Shown here: one piece after another, positions 46,532 through 55,650 of the stretch
Layout of the letters: each line of letters begins with the position of its first letter
Position numbering within the stretch: position 1 is the first letter of the stretch
DNA from: Agrobacterium vitis
Lineage (GTDB): Bacteria > Pseudomonadota > Alphaproteobacteria > Rhizobiales > Rhizobiaceae
Reading direction: 5' to 3'
Assembly (NCBI RefSeq): GCF_014926405.1
Contig: NZ_JACXXJ020000005.1
Span: 1,989,001 to 2,053,000, forward strand
DNA: 64,000 nt
The notes under the pieces: generated by a model
Database searches by the model: none
Seen by the model: the letters and a program-made list of their open reading frames with translations, nothing else
Told to the model about the DNA's origin: nothing
Position numbers and translations under genes: made by a program

Positions 46532-48652
46532 ATGGGAGCTATGCGCATTTTCCGGACGAGTTTGCCGATGAAACGGACCATTTTGCTCAAGCTTGCCCTG
46601 TCCATAGGTGTGGCGGCGCTGGCGCCTGCCGGTGTGTCCTGGTCCCAGCCGCTCCTGGGTGGCGAGGATGTGCCAGCACCTGCCAACCGTCCGGCAGCGC
46701 TTTCGGCCTCTTCCGCATCCTCTGTTTCTGGCGACATTACCGGCTCCATCCCGGTTGTCACGCCCATGCCGGTCGAACGGTCGCCACTGAAATCCGGCCT
46801 CGACGCGCTGTCGGACCGCAACGGAGCGCTGGCGCTGTCGATTCGCGATGCCATGCCTCAAGGGCTGGACCGGCATATGCTGACATGGTCGATTGCCATG
46901 TCCGGCCTTGCTGGTATCCCTTCCTCAGAAATTGCCAATGCCCAACGCGAGCTGAAAGGCTGGCCGGGGCTTTCCGCGTTCCGCGCCAATTCGGAAAAAG
47001 CGCTGTTGCGCGAAAACCCACCAGCGCCGGATGTGTTGGCAGCCTTCGGAGAGACCAAGCCGGAAACGGCAGAAGGCACGATCATCCTGACCCGCGCCCT
47101 GGTGGCAAGCGGCAACCGCAGCCGCGCCGTTTTCATCCTGAAAGACCTGTGGCGCAGCCAGCCACTGGAGATTGCCACCGAAGACCGCATCCTGAGCGAA
47201 TTCGGCGGTTTGTTGACCCGCGCCGATCACAAGCTGCGGATGGATTATCTGATGTATCGCGGCCGCACCGCCCAGGCCAAGCGCTTCGCCTCGCTTGGCG
47301 ATGCGCAGGCTCTTTATGTCGCCTGGATGGCCGTTAACAGCCGTTCTCCAAAGGCCGTGGCGCTGATCCAGGCCGCCAGCGCACGGTTTGGCAATGATCC
47401 CGCATTGCTGTTCGTCAAGACCGAGTATCAGCGCCGTCAGGACAATTACCAGGAAGCGGCAAAGCTGCTGGCGCTTGTGCCCAGAGACGCGTCACGATTG
47501 GTCAATCCGGGCGAATGGTGGAATGAACGGCGCATCGTGGCGCGCGGCCTTGCCGATGACGGCAAATACCGGCTGGCCTATCAGGTTGCCGCTGGCTATA
47601 CCGCCACCGACCCGGTCGATATCGTCGATGCCGAGTTTCATGCGGGCTGGTATGCCCTGCGCGGCCTCAATGATCCAAAAACCGCAGCCCAGCATTTTCG
47701 CCGGATTGTCGAGGCATCGAACCGGCCCCTCTCGGCCTCGCGCGCCTATTACTGGCTGGGGCGTGCCGATGAAGCGCAAGGCAATCCGACCGCAGCGAGG
47801 CAGGATTTCGTTCGGGCTGCCGATTATCCCGGCACATTCTATGGACAATTGGCAGGCGCCCGCCTGAAGCAGACACGGCTCGACATTCGCTACCCCACAC
47901 CGACGGACGAAGACCGGCGTCGCTTCGCCAGCCGGGAAGCCATTATCGCTATTGATCGCTACAAGGCCGCCGGTCACGAATGGCGCGGCGCAAGCCTTTA
48001 CCGGGCCTTGGCCGAACAATTGCAAAGCCCTGGAGAACTGGCGCTTCTCGCCTCCAAGGCCGAACGCGCTGGCAATCACCAATTGTCCTTGCAGGTGGGC
48101 AAGACCGCCTATGGCCGTGGCATCAACGTGCCAGCCCTCGCCTTTCCTATCGGGGTCATTCCGGCTTCCGCCAATATCGCTGGTTCCGGCAAAGCTATGG
48201 CCTATGCCATTGCCCGCCAGGAAAGTGCCTTCAACCCGGCAGCCGTATCCGCCGCCAATGCCAAGGGCCTGTTGCAACTGATGCCCGCCACGGCCAAGGC
48301 CGTCGCCAAGCGTCATGACATGGCATTTTCCCCTGATCGGTTAACCCAGGACCCAGCCTATAACGCCACGCTTGGTGCCCATTATCTGGGTGAACAGATC
48401 GATGCTTTCGGCGGCTCCTATATATTGACGTTCATTGCCTATAATGCCGGACCGAAGCGGGTGCCGGAATGGATCAACCGCTATGGCGATCCGCGTGGTA
48501 TGCCAATCGATGACGTCGTCGACTGGATCGAGCGCATCCCCTTCCCCGAAACGCGCGGCTATGTACAACGCGTCATGGAAAACTACCAGATCTACAAGAC
48601 CCGGCTGGGGCAGACCGCAGATATCGAGCACGATCTTCGCTATGGCCGCTGA
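46532..48652 (+). CDS. slt: Soluble lytic murein transglycosylase
   Basis: 706-residue periplasmic enzyme that cleaves peptidoglycan glycan strands with formation of anhydro-muramic ends. A signal peptide region (LLKLALSIGVAALAPAGVSW) is followed by a long helical superhelix domain. The C-terminal catalytic domain carries the glutamate in AIARQESAFNPAAVSAANA, then GLLQLMPATAKAVAK and TFIAYNAGPKRV. The start is taken at 46532 (GGGTCAGAG upstream); in-frame ATGs at 46541 and 46568 are alternatives. A heptamer repeat follows its stop. Confidence 0.94.
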   Translation: MGAMRIFRTSLPMKRTILLKLALSIGVAALAPAGVSWSQPLLGGEDVPAPANRPAALSASSASSVSGDITGSIPVVTPMPVERSPLKSGLDALSDRNGALALSIRDAMPQGLDRHMLTWSIAMSGLAGIPSSEIANAQRELKGWPGLSAFRANSEKALLRENPPAPDVLAAFGETKPETAEGTIILTRALVASGNRSRAVFILKDLWRSQPLEIATEDRILSEFGGLLTRADHKLRMDYLMYRGRTAQAKRFASLGDAQALYVAWMAVNSRSPKAVALIQAASARFGNDPALLFVKTEYQRRQDNYQEAAKLLALVPRDASRLVNPGEWWNERRIVARGLADDGKYRLAYQVAAGYTATDPVDIVDAEFHAGWYALRGLNDPKTAAQHFRRIVEASNRPLSASRAYYWLGRADEAQGNPTAARQDFVRAADYPGTFYGQLAGARLKQTRLDIRYPTPTDEDRRRFASREAIIAIDRYKAAGHEWRGASLYRALAEQLQSPGELALLASKAERAGNHQLSLQVGKTAYGRGINVPALAFPIGVIPASANIAGSGKAMAYAIARQESAFNPAAVSAANAKGLLQLMPATAKAVAKRHDMAFSPDRLTQDPAYNATLGAHYLGEQIDAFGGSYILTFIAYNAGPKRVPEWINRYGDPRGMPIDDVVDWIERIPFPETRGYVQRVMENYQIYKTRLGQTADIEHDLRYGR

Positions 48653-48654
48653 CG

Positions 48655-48682
48655 GTGGATAGTGGATAGTGGATAGTGGATA
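48655..48682. repeat. GTGGATA heptamer, four perfect copies
   Basis: Four consecutive gtggata units (48655-48682) begin 3 nt after the slt stop and end 26 nt before the next start codon. Length variation here would change the spacing between the two genes, not the reading frame. Confidence 0.95.
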
Positions 48683-48708
48683 GTGTGACGACAACAGGAG
48701 TTCACGGC

Positions 48709-49596
48709 ATGCAACACCTGGAGAATGGGACCTTTCAAGACCGGACGGTTACAGCCGCCGACGGTATCCAACTGTTCGTGCGCGATTACCAAGCCAGCAG
48801 CGATACTCATCTGGCCTCCCTGCCCCCGATCGTCTGCCTGCCCGGCCTGACCCGCAATCACCGTGATTTCACGCCCCTGGCGCAACGGCTTGCTGCGGGC
48901 GGAAGACGGGTGATCTGCATCGATTCGCGCGGTCGTGGCGGCTCTGGGCGAGATCCGGACCCGAAGAACTACAATCTTTTGACGGAAATGGCCGATGTGG
49001 TCGCAGCGCTGGACGAGTTGGCCATCGCTCAGGCGGATTTTATCGGCACATCCAGAGGCGGGCTTCTGCTGCATTTCCTGGCCGTCATGCATTCCAGCCG
49101 TATTCGCCGCGTGATTCTCAACGATGTGGGACCGGTTCTCGAAAAAGAGGGCCTAATCGCCATCCGTGATTACTTGGGCAGTGGTGGCGGACCAAAGACC
49201 TGGGCCGATTGCCCCGCCTATCTCAAATCCGTGCATGGCTTGACGTTTCCGGTGCTGGAACAGCAGGACTGGGAAGACATGGCGCAAGCACTCTACCGGG
49301 ACGAAAACGGTATTCCCGTCGCCGACTACGATCCCGCGATTGCCGCGCAAATCTCCAGCATCGATTTCAGCAAGCCCATCCCGGATCTATGGGTGCAATA
49401 CGAGGCGCTGGCCCCCTTCCCCCTGCTGATCATTCGCGGTGAGCATTCGCAACTGCTATCGAAGCAGGCAAGCGAATCAATGATCGCTCGCCATCCATCG
49501 GCCAGCCTGGTCATCGCCAAGGGCCAGGGCCACGCGCCCTTGCTGCACCTCATGCCGCTTGCAGACGAGATCGAGCGGTTCCTGAGCGGCAGGTAA
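48709..49596 (+). CDS. Alpha/beta hydrolase
   Basis: 295-residue alpha/beta hydrolase. It shows LPGLTRNHRDF (oxyanion region), DSRGRGGSGRD, the nucleophile elbow GTSRGGLLL, and GQGHAPLL with the His. Where related enzymes carry RGExSDxLS with an acidic residue, this protein reads RGEHSQLLS, so the usual Asp is Gln; activity is uncertain. ATG 48709 has AGGAG nine bases upstream; the frame is open to 48676 inside the heptamer repeat region. The substrate is unknown. Confidence 0.88.
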   Translation: MQHLENGTFQDRTVTAADGIQLFVRDYQASSDTHLASLPPIVCLPGLTRNHRDFTPLAQRLAAGGRRVICIDSRGRGGSGRDPDPKNYNLLTEMADVVAALDELAIAQADFIGTSRGGLLLHFLAVMHSSRIRRVILNDVGPVLEKEGLIAIRDYLGSGGGPKTWADCPAYLKSVHGLTFPVLEQQDWEDMAQALYRDENGIPVADYDPAIAAQISSIDFSKPIPDLWVQYEALAPFPLLIIRGEHSQLLSKQASESMIARHPSASLVIAKGQGHAPLLHLMPLADEIERFLSGR

Positions 49597-49669
49597 AACG
49601 ATAACGCGTTCAACGACAACAGCGCGCCGTTGCGATTGTTATGACATGACTGAATGGAAGTTTGTTTAA

Positions 49670-49759
49670 TGGCGGAGAGGATGGGATTCGAACCCACGAT
49701 ACCATCTCTGGTATACTCCCTTAGCAGGGGAGCGCCTTCGACCACTCGGCCACCTCTCC
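49670..49759 (-). tRNA. tRNA-Ser(GCU)
   Basis: Reading leftwards the molecule begins ggagaggtggccgagtgg at 49759, has anticodon GCT (49723-49725), a long variable arm typical of class II tRNA-Ser, the T-loop ggttcgaatcc, and ends ctctccgCCA with encoded CCA at 49670. The acceptor arms pair fully. Confidence 0.97.
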
Positions 49760-50568
49760 GGTGCGGTCTGATTATGTCGTCGTAGATTCGATTGCAAGCG
49801 CTTTTCGCCAACTTCCACGATAAAGGCGCCATTTCCTCATAACAAACAAAGCAAACCGCACACCATTGTGCCAGCCTGGACAATTCCGCCATACTCGCCC
49901 CCGGCGACAATGCTGCTCTGTCTCGTTTTGATTGCCCTTAATTGCCCTTATAAGAAGACTGCCCTTATCAGAAGGCGGGCGCACTCTCCCTGTAACAAGC
50001 GGGCCCTGTAACAAGCGGGCTGCATGCGCGAACCTCGTCAGGTAACGAGCGACACCGCGATTGGTTGAGAGAATCGCTAGAGTCTAAAATAGAATCGCCA
50101 CCGATTCCGGCTGTCCTCAGTCCGATTTTGCTACACTGCGAGCCGAAGAGGCTGTTGAAAACATCGTCTCACCTTGAAGCGACTTTGCAGCAGATCGCCT
50201 TCAAATAGCACTCGTCGGCACCGAATCGCCCGGATTTGCCGCATTTCGGATGAGGTCGGAATTCAAGCCGGTTTTCAGTTGATTGACGTTAGCCTTTGTT
50301 TTTCAAAGTGTTTCTTAACAAAGAGTAAACAAATGCCCCGCTTCGGCCATAGCTTTGTGTCCTTTCAGCAACATCAAACAGGGAAGGCTATGGTGAAACT
50401 GCCCCGTTTGCCGTTTGTCGATTGCAAGCGCAGCAGCGTTTTGTATTTTCAAATCCAGAAGCGAGGCGGTGGATCGTCCGTTTCATACGTTAACGGGAAT
50501 GGGGGCAGGAAATGCTGTCCTTCAGCCAAACAAGCCCAGACCCTAATGAAACTTGACTGGAGGTCATT
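49760..50568. other. Long leader region upstream of porin 1
   Basis: About 800 bases without a supported gene. It contains clustered short tandem duplications at 49931-50019 and the porin promoter, which I could not place with confidence. A 132-codon frame (50174-50572) lacks a good ribosome site. Confidence 0.4.
49931..50019. repeat. Cluster of short tandem duplications
   Basis: A perfect 10-bp doublet attgccctta (49931-49950), a related gccctta at 49961-49967, and a perfect 16-bp doublet ccctgtaacaagcggg (49988-50003 and 50004-50019). Confidence 0.9.
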
Positions 50569-51615
50569 ATGAACATCAAGAGCCTTCTTCTCGGCTCCGC
50601 TGCGGCTCTCGCAGCAGTATCCGGCGCCCAGGCAGCAGACGCTATCGTTGCTGCTGCTCCGGAACCAGCTGAATACGTCCGCGTTTGCGACGCCTTCGGC
50701 ACTGGCTACTTCTACATCCCCGGCACCGAAACCTGCCTTCGCGTTAAGGGCTATGTCCGTTTCGAAGTTCAGGGCAACAGCAACGACGGCGACTCGTCCT
50801 GGTCGGGTAACCGCGACTGGAACTCTCGTACTCGTGGCCTCGTCACTTTCGACGCCAAGAACGACTCTGAAATCGGCACGATCGGCTCCACCATCACTGT
50901 CCGCACCTGGGCTGATGAAAACGGCGGCAGCCTCGAACTCGACGAAGCCTTCATCACTGTTGCTGGCTTCCAGGTTGGTGAATTCTACAACTACTTCGAT
51001 ACGGGCCTCTCCGGTGAAACCGATGACCTCGGCTCGAACCGTCTGAACTCGATCGCTTACAACTACAAGTCCGACACCTTCTTCGCCGGCATCGCTGTTG
51101 ACGAACTGACTGGCTACTACAGCCGTCCACGTGACCTCAGCCAGGCTGATGCTTACGGCCAGAACAAGCGCGTTGGCATTGAAGGCCAGGTTGGCGGTTC
51201 TTTCGGTCCAGTAACAGCAACCCTGTTGGGTGGCTGGGACGCAGTTGCTAACGACGGCGCTGTTCGTGTGATCGCAACCGCAAACCTCGGTCCTGGCGTG
51301 CTCGGCGTCGCTGGCCTGTACTCGACCGGCGTTTCGGCTTACTACGACAAGGCTGAGTGGACGGTTGCTGCTGAATACGCAGCAAAGATCACTGACAAGC
51401 TGACCCTGACTCCTGGCGTTCAGTACTTCGCTAACACCCAGGTTGACGGTAGCGGCGATTACACCGGTCGTGACATCTGGAAGGGTGGCTTGACGCTGGA
51501 CTATAAGCTGGCGCAAGGCCTGACCACCAAGGTTTCCGCTCAGTACCAGGATCATTCCTGGAACAACAGCGACGACGTATGGTCTGGTTTCGTTCGCTTG
51601 CAGCGTTCGTTCTAA
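50569..51615 (+). CDS. ropA: Outer-membrane porin, RopA-type, copy 1
   Basis: 348-residue porin of the alphaproteobacterial Porin_2 family. The signal peptide is MNIKSLLLGSAAALAAVSG followed by AQAADAIVA. The mature part starts with the family block PAEYVRVCDAFGTGYFYIPG and a paired cysteine (TETCLRVKGYVRFE), alternates beta strands, and ends in the aromatic FVRLQRSF, the outer-membrane insertion signal. GGAGG lies seven bases before ATG 50569. Codon use is strongly biased as in highly expressed genes. Copy 2 follows 136 nt downstream. Confidence 0.95.
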   Translation: MNIKSLLLGSAAALAAVSGAQAADAIVAAAPEPAEYVRVCDAFGTGYFYIPGTETCLRVKGYVRFEVQGNSNDGDSSWSGNRDWNSRTRGLVTFDAKNDSEIGTIGSTITVRTWADENGGSLELDEAFITVAGFQVGEFYNYFDTGLSGETDDLGSNRLNSIAYNYKSDTFFAGIAVDELTGYYSRPRDLSQADAYGQNKRVGIEGQVGGSFGPVTATLLGGWDAVANDGAVRVIATANLGPGVLGVAGLYSTGVSAYYDKAEWTVAAEYAAKITDKLTLTPGVQYFANTQVDGSGDYTGRDIWKGGLTLDYKLAQGLTTKVSAQYQDHSWNNSDDVWSGFVRLQRSF

Positions 51616-51640
51616 TTATCTCTTAGGAGATAAGACTAAG

Positions 51641-51670
51641 ACTAGGCCCCGCTGGAATTCGGGGCCTAGT
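51641..51670 (+). promoter_or_regulatory. Intercistronic hairpin between the porins
   Basis: Perfect 10-bp arms actaggcccc (51641-51650) and ggggcctagt (51661-51670) without a T-run. A second small hairpin ttatctc/gagataa lies at 51616-51633 just after the stop. They could stabilise the porin 1 message or attenuate read-through into porin 2. Confidence 0.6.
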
Positions 51671-51751
51671 CAGTATGCCGGGGGGCAAACAACAAGAGCG
51701 GTTCATAGAGAGAATATCTCTATTTCCTAAACGACAAACTGGAGATCAAAA

Positions 51752-52786
51752 ATGAATATTAAGGGCCTTCTTCTCGGCTCCGCTGCGGCTCTCGCAGCAG
51801 TATCTGGCGCACAGGCTGCTGACGCTATTGTTGCCGCCGCCCCCGAACCTGCTGAATACGTCCGCGTTTGCGATGCTTTCGGCACTGGCTACTTCTACAT
51901 CCCTGGCACTGAAACCTGCTTGAAAATCAGCGGCTACGTTCGTTTCGAAGTTCAGGGCGCAAGCAACAACAGCCTGGGCGATGATCGTAACTGGAATGCT
52001 CGTACGCGTGGCCTCGTTACTTTTGATGCCAAGAACGACTCCGAACTCGGCACGATCGGCTCCACCATCACGGTCCGCACCTGGGCTGATGAAAACGGCG
52101 GCAGCCTCGAACTCGACGAAGCCTTCATCACTGTTGCTGGCTTCCAGGTTGGTTCCTTCTACAATCCTTGGGATAGCGATCTGTCCGGTGAAACCGACGA
52201 TATCGGTTCGAACCGTCTGAACTCGATTGCTTACAAGTACAAGGCTGACAATTTCTTCGTATACGGTTCGGTTGACGAACTGACGGGTTACTACAGCCGT
52301 ACTCCGGCTGCTGGCTCTGATCCGTACAGCAAGAACAACCGCGTTGGTCTTGAAGCTCAGATCGGCACGACCTACGGTCCGGTTACTGCAAACCTGCTCG
52401 GTTCTTGGGACTTCGCAACCAGCAACGGTGCTGTCCGCGGCTTGGCAACAGCTGAAGTTGGTCCTGGCGAATTCGGTATCGCTGCGATCTACTCGACCGG
52501 CGCAAGCACCTATTACGACCTCAGCAAGTGGACTGTTGCTGCTCAGTACGCTGCAAAGATCACTGACAAGTTGAGCCTGACTCCTGGCGTTCAGTACTGG
52601 GGCGAAACTCAGGTTGACGCCGATGGCGATTACTTCGGTCGCGACATCTGGAGAGCTGGTCTGACGGTTGACTACAAGCTGGCTGAAGGCCTGACCACTA
52701 AGGTTTCGGCTCAGTACCAGGACCACGATTGGGATGGCAACGACGACGTTTGGACGGGCTTTGTTCGTCTGGAACGCAAGTTCTGA
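51752..52786 (+). CDS. ropA: Outer-membrane porin, RopA-type, copy 2
   Basis: 344-residue paralogue of copy 1. The N-terminal third is nearly identical (same signal peptide except one residue, same AEYVRVCDAFG block). The later extracellular-loop regions diverge (for example TPAAGSDPYSKNNRVGLEAQ). It ends FVRLERKF. GGAG lies before ATG 51752, and a small atagaga/tctctat palindrome (51705-51723) precedes the ribosome site. Likely a duplicated general porin with different pore-loop specificity or regulation. Confidence 0.95.
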   Translation: MNIKGLLLGSAAALAAVSGAQAADAIVAAAPEPAEYVRVCDAFGTGYFYIPGTETCLKISGYVRFEVQGASNNSLGDDRNWNARTRGLVTFDAKNDSELGTIGSTITVRTWADENGGSLELDEAFITVAGFQVGSFYNPWDSDLSGETDDIGSNRLNSIAYKYKADNFFVYGSVDELTGYYSRTPAAGSDPYSKNNRVGLEAQIGTTYGPVTANLLGSWDFATSNGAVRGLATAEVGPGEFGIAAIYSTGASTYYDLSKWTVAAQYAAKITDKLSLTPGVQYWGETQVDADGDYFGRDIWRAGLTVDYKLAEGLTTKVSAQYQDHDWDGNDDVWTGFVRLERKF

Positions 52787-52814
52787 TCGATTGTTGATCT
52801 TCAGTTGACAATTG

Positions 52815-52842
52815 CCTCCGGGTTTACGCCCGGAGGTTTTTT
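52815..52842 (+). terminator. Rho-independent terminator of the porin unit
   Basis: cctccggg (52815-52822) and cccggagg (52829-52836) with a 6-nt loop, followed by a T-tract (52837-52842). Confidence 0.95.
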
Positions 52843-52979
52843 ATTGCCTTGACGCGATGCGTAATCTCACAAGCAGGGTTGGATATAAAGCGCGACTGCG
52901 CTTATTGCCCATAATCCTCTCTTATAGGACTGGGTTCGAAGGATTGGGTTCTAGGATTGTCTGGGGTCTTTCGGCTTCG

Positions 52980-53064
52980 ATTGAACCATACAAACTCTCC
53001 CGTCTTGTGTTGCCGTTTGTCTTTTCGGGAAAACCGGTTTTCGCTCTTCCCAAGGCAACCTCTC
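52980..53064. repeat. Palindromic intergenic repeat, copy C
   Basis: Shares attgaacca, caaactct, and the 19-base block gtcttttcgggaaaaccgg with copy B, followed by cttccc...ggcaacctct. It lies in the 420-base gap between the porin terminator (52842) and the 3' end of the reductase gene (53206). Short imperfect direct repeats (gg-ttgggttc) precede it at about 52928-52960. Confidence 0.65.
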
Positions 53065-53205
53065 ACTCTGAAAGAATTTGGCTTGCCTTCTATCAAGGCA
53101 CGGATACTCACGCATTGCCGCTTTGAACGAGATGCAGATGCTTCCACGCCTCAAGGGCCTGAGGTGCTTTAAAATGGCCCCGAGAGCTATTTCGTCAGCG
53201 CTGGA

Positions 53206-54423
53206 TCAGGCCAGCAACTGCTTTAAATCTTCCTGCGGATTACCAATGATTGCCTTATCGGCGGACCGGCCGGCTTCCAGAAGCTTCTTAGCCGTGACAT
53301 AGGCTTTCGCATCATTGATGGCATCGACCGCAAGGAAACGGTCCTGGCGATAATACCAGACGGACAGGCTACCCTCGCGCATGCCCGGCCTTATAATCGT
53401 CTCGTCATAGCCCAAGTTAAGCCCGGCGATTTGCAGTTTCAGATCGTATTGATCCGACCAGAACCATGGTTTTGGCGTGTAGGGCGTTGTCCCACCTGCG
53501 AGCACCATGGCGATGGCTTCCCCTTGATCGACGGCATTCTGAACTGATTCCAGCCGGACAGCCCCCTCACCCCAAGGAAGCAGCGCGCAATCGCCAGCAG
53601 CGGATATGTCAGGATCAGATGTCCGGGCATAGCCGTCGACAATAATGCCATTCTGCACATGCAGTCCGGCGTTGCGCGCCAATCCGTCATTGGCGGTCGC
53701 GCCGATACCGACGATCACCAGATCGACATCGAGCCTGCTGCCATCTGAAAGCTCGGCAGCGGTCACGACACCATTCTTACCCAGAAGGCGTTTCAAGCCC
53801 ATGTTTTCGCGAATCATCACGCCATGGCTCTGGTGAACGGCACGTATGAAATCGGCAGTCTCCTTTGCAGCAACACGCGCAAGAATGCGGTCGGCCATTT
53901 CGATCACAGTGACCTCAAGGCCGAGATGGCGCGCCACGGCAGCAGCCTCCAGGCCAATATAGCCGCCCCCTATGATCAACAGCCGCCGCCCTGGTTTCAT
54001 CACCTCAGCCAGGCGGTCAGCATCGGCCTTGTTGCGGATCGTGTAGACACCAGCAAGATTGCCGCCAATTTCCTGCGGCAATCCGCGCGGCGTCGAACCG
54101 GTGGCAAGCACGAGCGTGTCATAGGAAAGTGATGAACCGTCCTGAAGCCGAAGCAGCTTTTTCGGTCGATCAATTTCCTCCACCCAACTGGAAAGGCGCA
54201 TTGTGATCGCGTTTTCATCGTACCATTGGGCGGGCCGCAACAGCAGTCGATCAAAACTCATTTCACCGATCAGATATTTTTTTGAAAGCGGTGGGCGCTG
54301 ATAGGGTAATTCCGGCGCAAGGCCAATCATGGTAATCGGTCGTTGGTCGTTCAGTGCCCGTAGTTTTGACGCAACAGAAAAACCGGCCTGCCCTGCGCCG
54401 ACAATCACCAATGAATTTTCCAC
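53206..54423 (-). CDS. FAD-dependent ferredoxin-type reductase
   Basis: 405-residue NAD(P)H-dependent oxidoreductase of the rhodocoxin/putidaredoxin reductase family. The FAD motif is VIVGAGQAGFSVASKL at the N-terminus, the second nucleotide motif is IIGGGYIGLEAAAVAR (about 150), ATGSTPRGLP is the linker, and AAGDCALLPW closes the FAD site. The C-terminal reductase dimer domain includes PWFWSDQYDLKLQIAG. Its electron acceptor is not encoded nearby. There is no operon partner on this strand. Confidence 0.92.
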   Translation of the reverse strand: MENSLVIVGAGQAGFSVASKLRALNDQRPITMIGLAPELPYQRPPLSKKYLIGEMSFDRLLLRPAQWYDENAITMRLSSWVEEIDRPKKLLRLQDGSSLSYDTLVLATGSTPRGLPQEIGGNLAGVYTIRNKADADRLAEVMKPGRRLLIIGGGYIGLEAAAVARHLGLEVTVIEMADRILARVAAKETADFIRAVHQSHGVMIRENMGLKRLLGKNGVVTAAELSDGSRLDVDLVIVGIGATANDGLARNAGLHVQNGIIVDGYARTSDPDISAAGDCALLPWGEGAVRLESVQNAVDQGEAIAMVLAGGTTPYTPKPWFWSDQYDLKLQIAGLNLGYDETIIRPGMREGSLSVWYYRQDRFLAVDAINDAKAYVTAKKLLEAGRSADKAIIGNPQEDLKQLLA

Positions 54424-54712
54424 GCCATCCCTCCAGAAAAATCGCGAACTCTCTGCCGAAAAAATGCGGCGGTCAGCGCGATGACCATTCTCATCAACGG
54501 GTAAATACCGGATGCCAACCCGTCAAGTTCGGTTGCCACGCCTGGATGTAATAATGCCAGGTTCCGAAGGTCGGCCACTTCCTCACCTTGGGACGTCGCA
54601 GAAGAGAGTTCGCAGTTCGTCAGGCTCGAAAATTTTACCGAAAAGATGAGGCAAACAATTAGGAAAACTGCGTTAAACTGGGATACCAAGAAGGAGAAGA
54701 AGGACCGGTGTC

Positions 54713-55066
54713 ATGCCCCTGCAGAACATTCTCGATGCAAAAAAGGACATTCCGCGGGACCTTGTCTATAAGAAATTCGGCATTGACCGACCTGGCAAAA
54801 TCATCTTTGTCGGCCATCATCTCAGCACCAAAACCACGGTACGCTGCCTGATCCGCAAAATCTCTCTGCAAGGTGCGGAACTCGAAGTCAGCCGCATGCT
54901 ACCCGTGCCGAAAAACTTCTTTCTGGAAATTCTAGGCATTCGCGACGAGATCGGCTGCACCTTGATGCGCAGAGAGCAAGAGACCGCAGTGGTGAGCTTC
55001 AACATGCTGATCGATCCCGAATTCCTTCATCACGTCGTAAAGCTCTCCTTCGAATTTGGACCGTAA
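54713..55066 (+). CDS. PilZ-like protein, degenerate copy
   Basis: 117-residue protein resembling the PilZ fold. Its LEILGIRDEIGCTL segment lines up with LEVLGIATRIGCAE of the next gene, so the two are paralogues. The first c-di-GMP motif (RxxxR) is missing and the second (D/NxSxxG) is reduced to KISLQG, so cyclic-di-GMP binding is unlikely. ATG 54713 follows AAGGA (gaaggaccggtgtc), spacing 7-8 nt. Confidence 0.7.
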   Translation: MPLQNILDAKKDIPRDLVYKKFGIDRPGKIIFVGHHLSTKTTVRCLIRKISLQGAELEVSRMLPVPKNFFLEILGIRDEIGCTLMRREQETAVVSFNMLIDPEFLHHVVKLSFEFGP

Positions 55067-55236
55067 TGGCACAGACTAATATAGGTTGAACTTGAGATTG
55101 AGTTGCGCTTCTTTATGTATTCTCGTTTTGGTTTTAAAATTAGTCCAATCGCTCAAATTTGATGGAATAGATTTAACGCTCTGAAATGCCATTGCGGCAA
55201 ACTTCTCCTGACAACAAGGACAACCGAGGAGAGATC

Positions 55237-55650
55237 ATGCTGCAAGGAACCCATTTAGCAACCGTCACTTCAGAAATGTATGAGCGGCGCTGGGACCGTT
55301 ATCAGGTTCGTCGGCCGGCTCGTATCATGGCGGTCCGCGCTGGTTTGAGCGGCGTGACCATGCGTAGCGCCACGGTGCTGGATATTTCCCGCGGTGGCGC
55401 CGGTATAGAATTGGATACCGGGATCGGCCTTGGCAGTCACTATTATCTGGAGGTTTTAGGGATTGCTACACGTATCGGCTGTGCCGAAGCTTATCGAAAC
55501 GGCACAAGGGCTGGCGTCAAATTCCTCATGCCGATTTCAGAAGTCTTGTTGCAACGGATTATCCGTACCGACTTCGTCATGAGCGCCGACCGCACCAAAG
55601 ACAATGCTGGAAAAACCGTTGCGCCAGGAACAGGCAGACTTGCCCGGTGA
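55237..55650 (+). CDS. PilZ domain protein
   Basis: 137-residue PilZ protein. RRPAR gives the RxxxR motif and DISRGGAGIEL the D-x-S-x-x-G motif at the right spacing, so it probably binds cyclic-di-GMP. A target or effector partner is not visible in the neighbourhood. ATG 55237 with GAGGAG upstream is preferred over the in-frame ATG 55186, which has no ribosome site. Confidence 0.88.
   Translation: MLQGTHLATVTSEMYERRWDRYQVRRPARIMAVRAGLSGVTMRSATVLDISRGGAGIELDTGIGLGSHYYLEVLGIATRIGCAEAYRNGTRAGVKFLMPISEVLLQRIIRTDFVMSADRTKDNAGKTVAPGTGRLAR

Noticed and set aside
49670..49759. tRNA-Ser as a phage or island attachment site
   Set aside because: No integrase and no repeat of the tRNA 3' end was seen nearby; flanking genes are ordinary chromosomal genes.
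50449..52726. Long open frames on the minus strand opposite both porins
   Set aside because: They mirror the strongly biased codon use of the porins; composition (very rich in Val/Ser/Ala) is typical of antisense shadows and there is no ribosome site.
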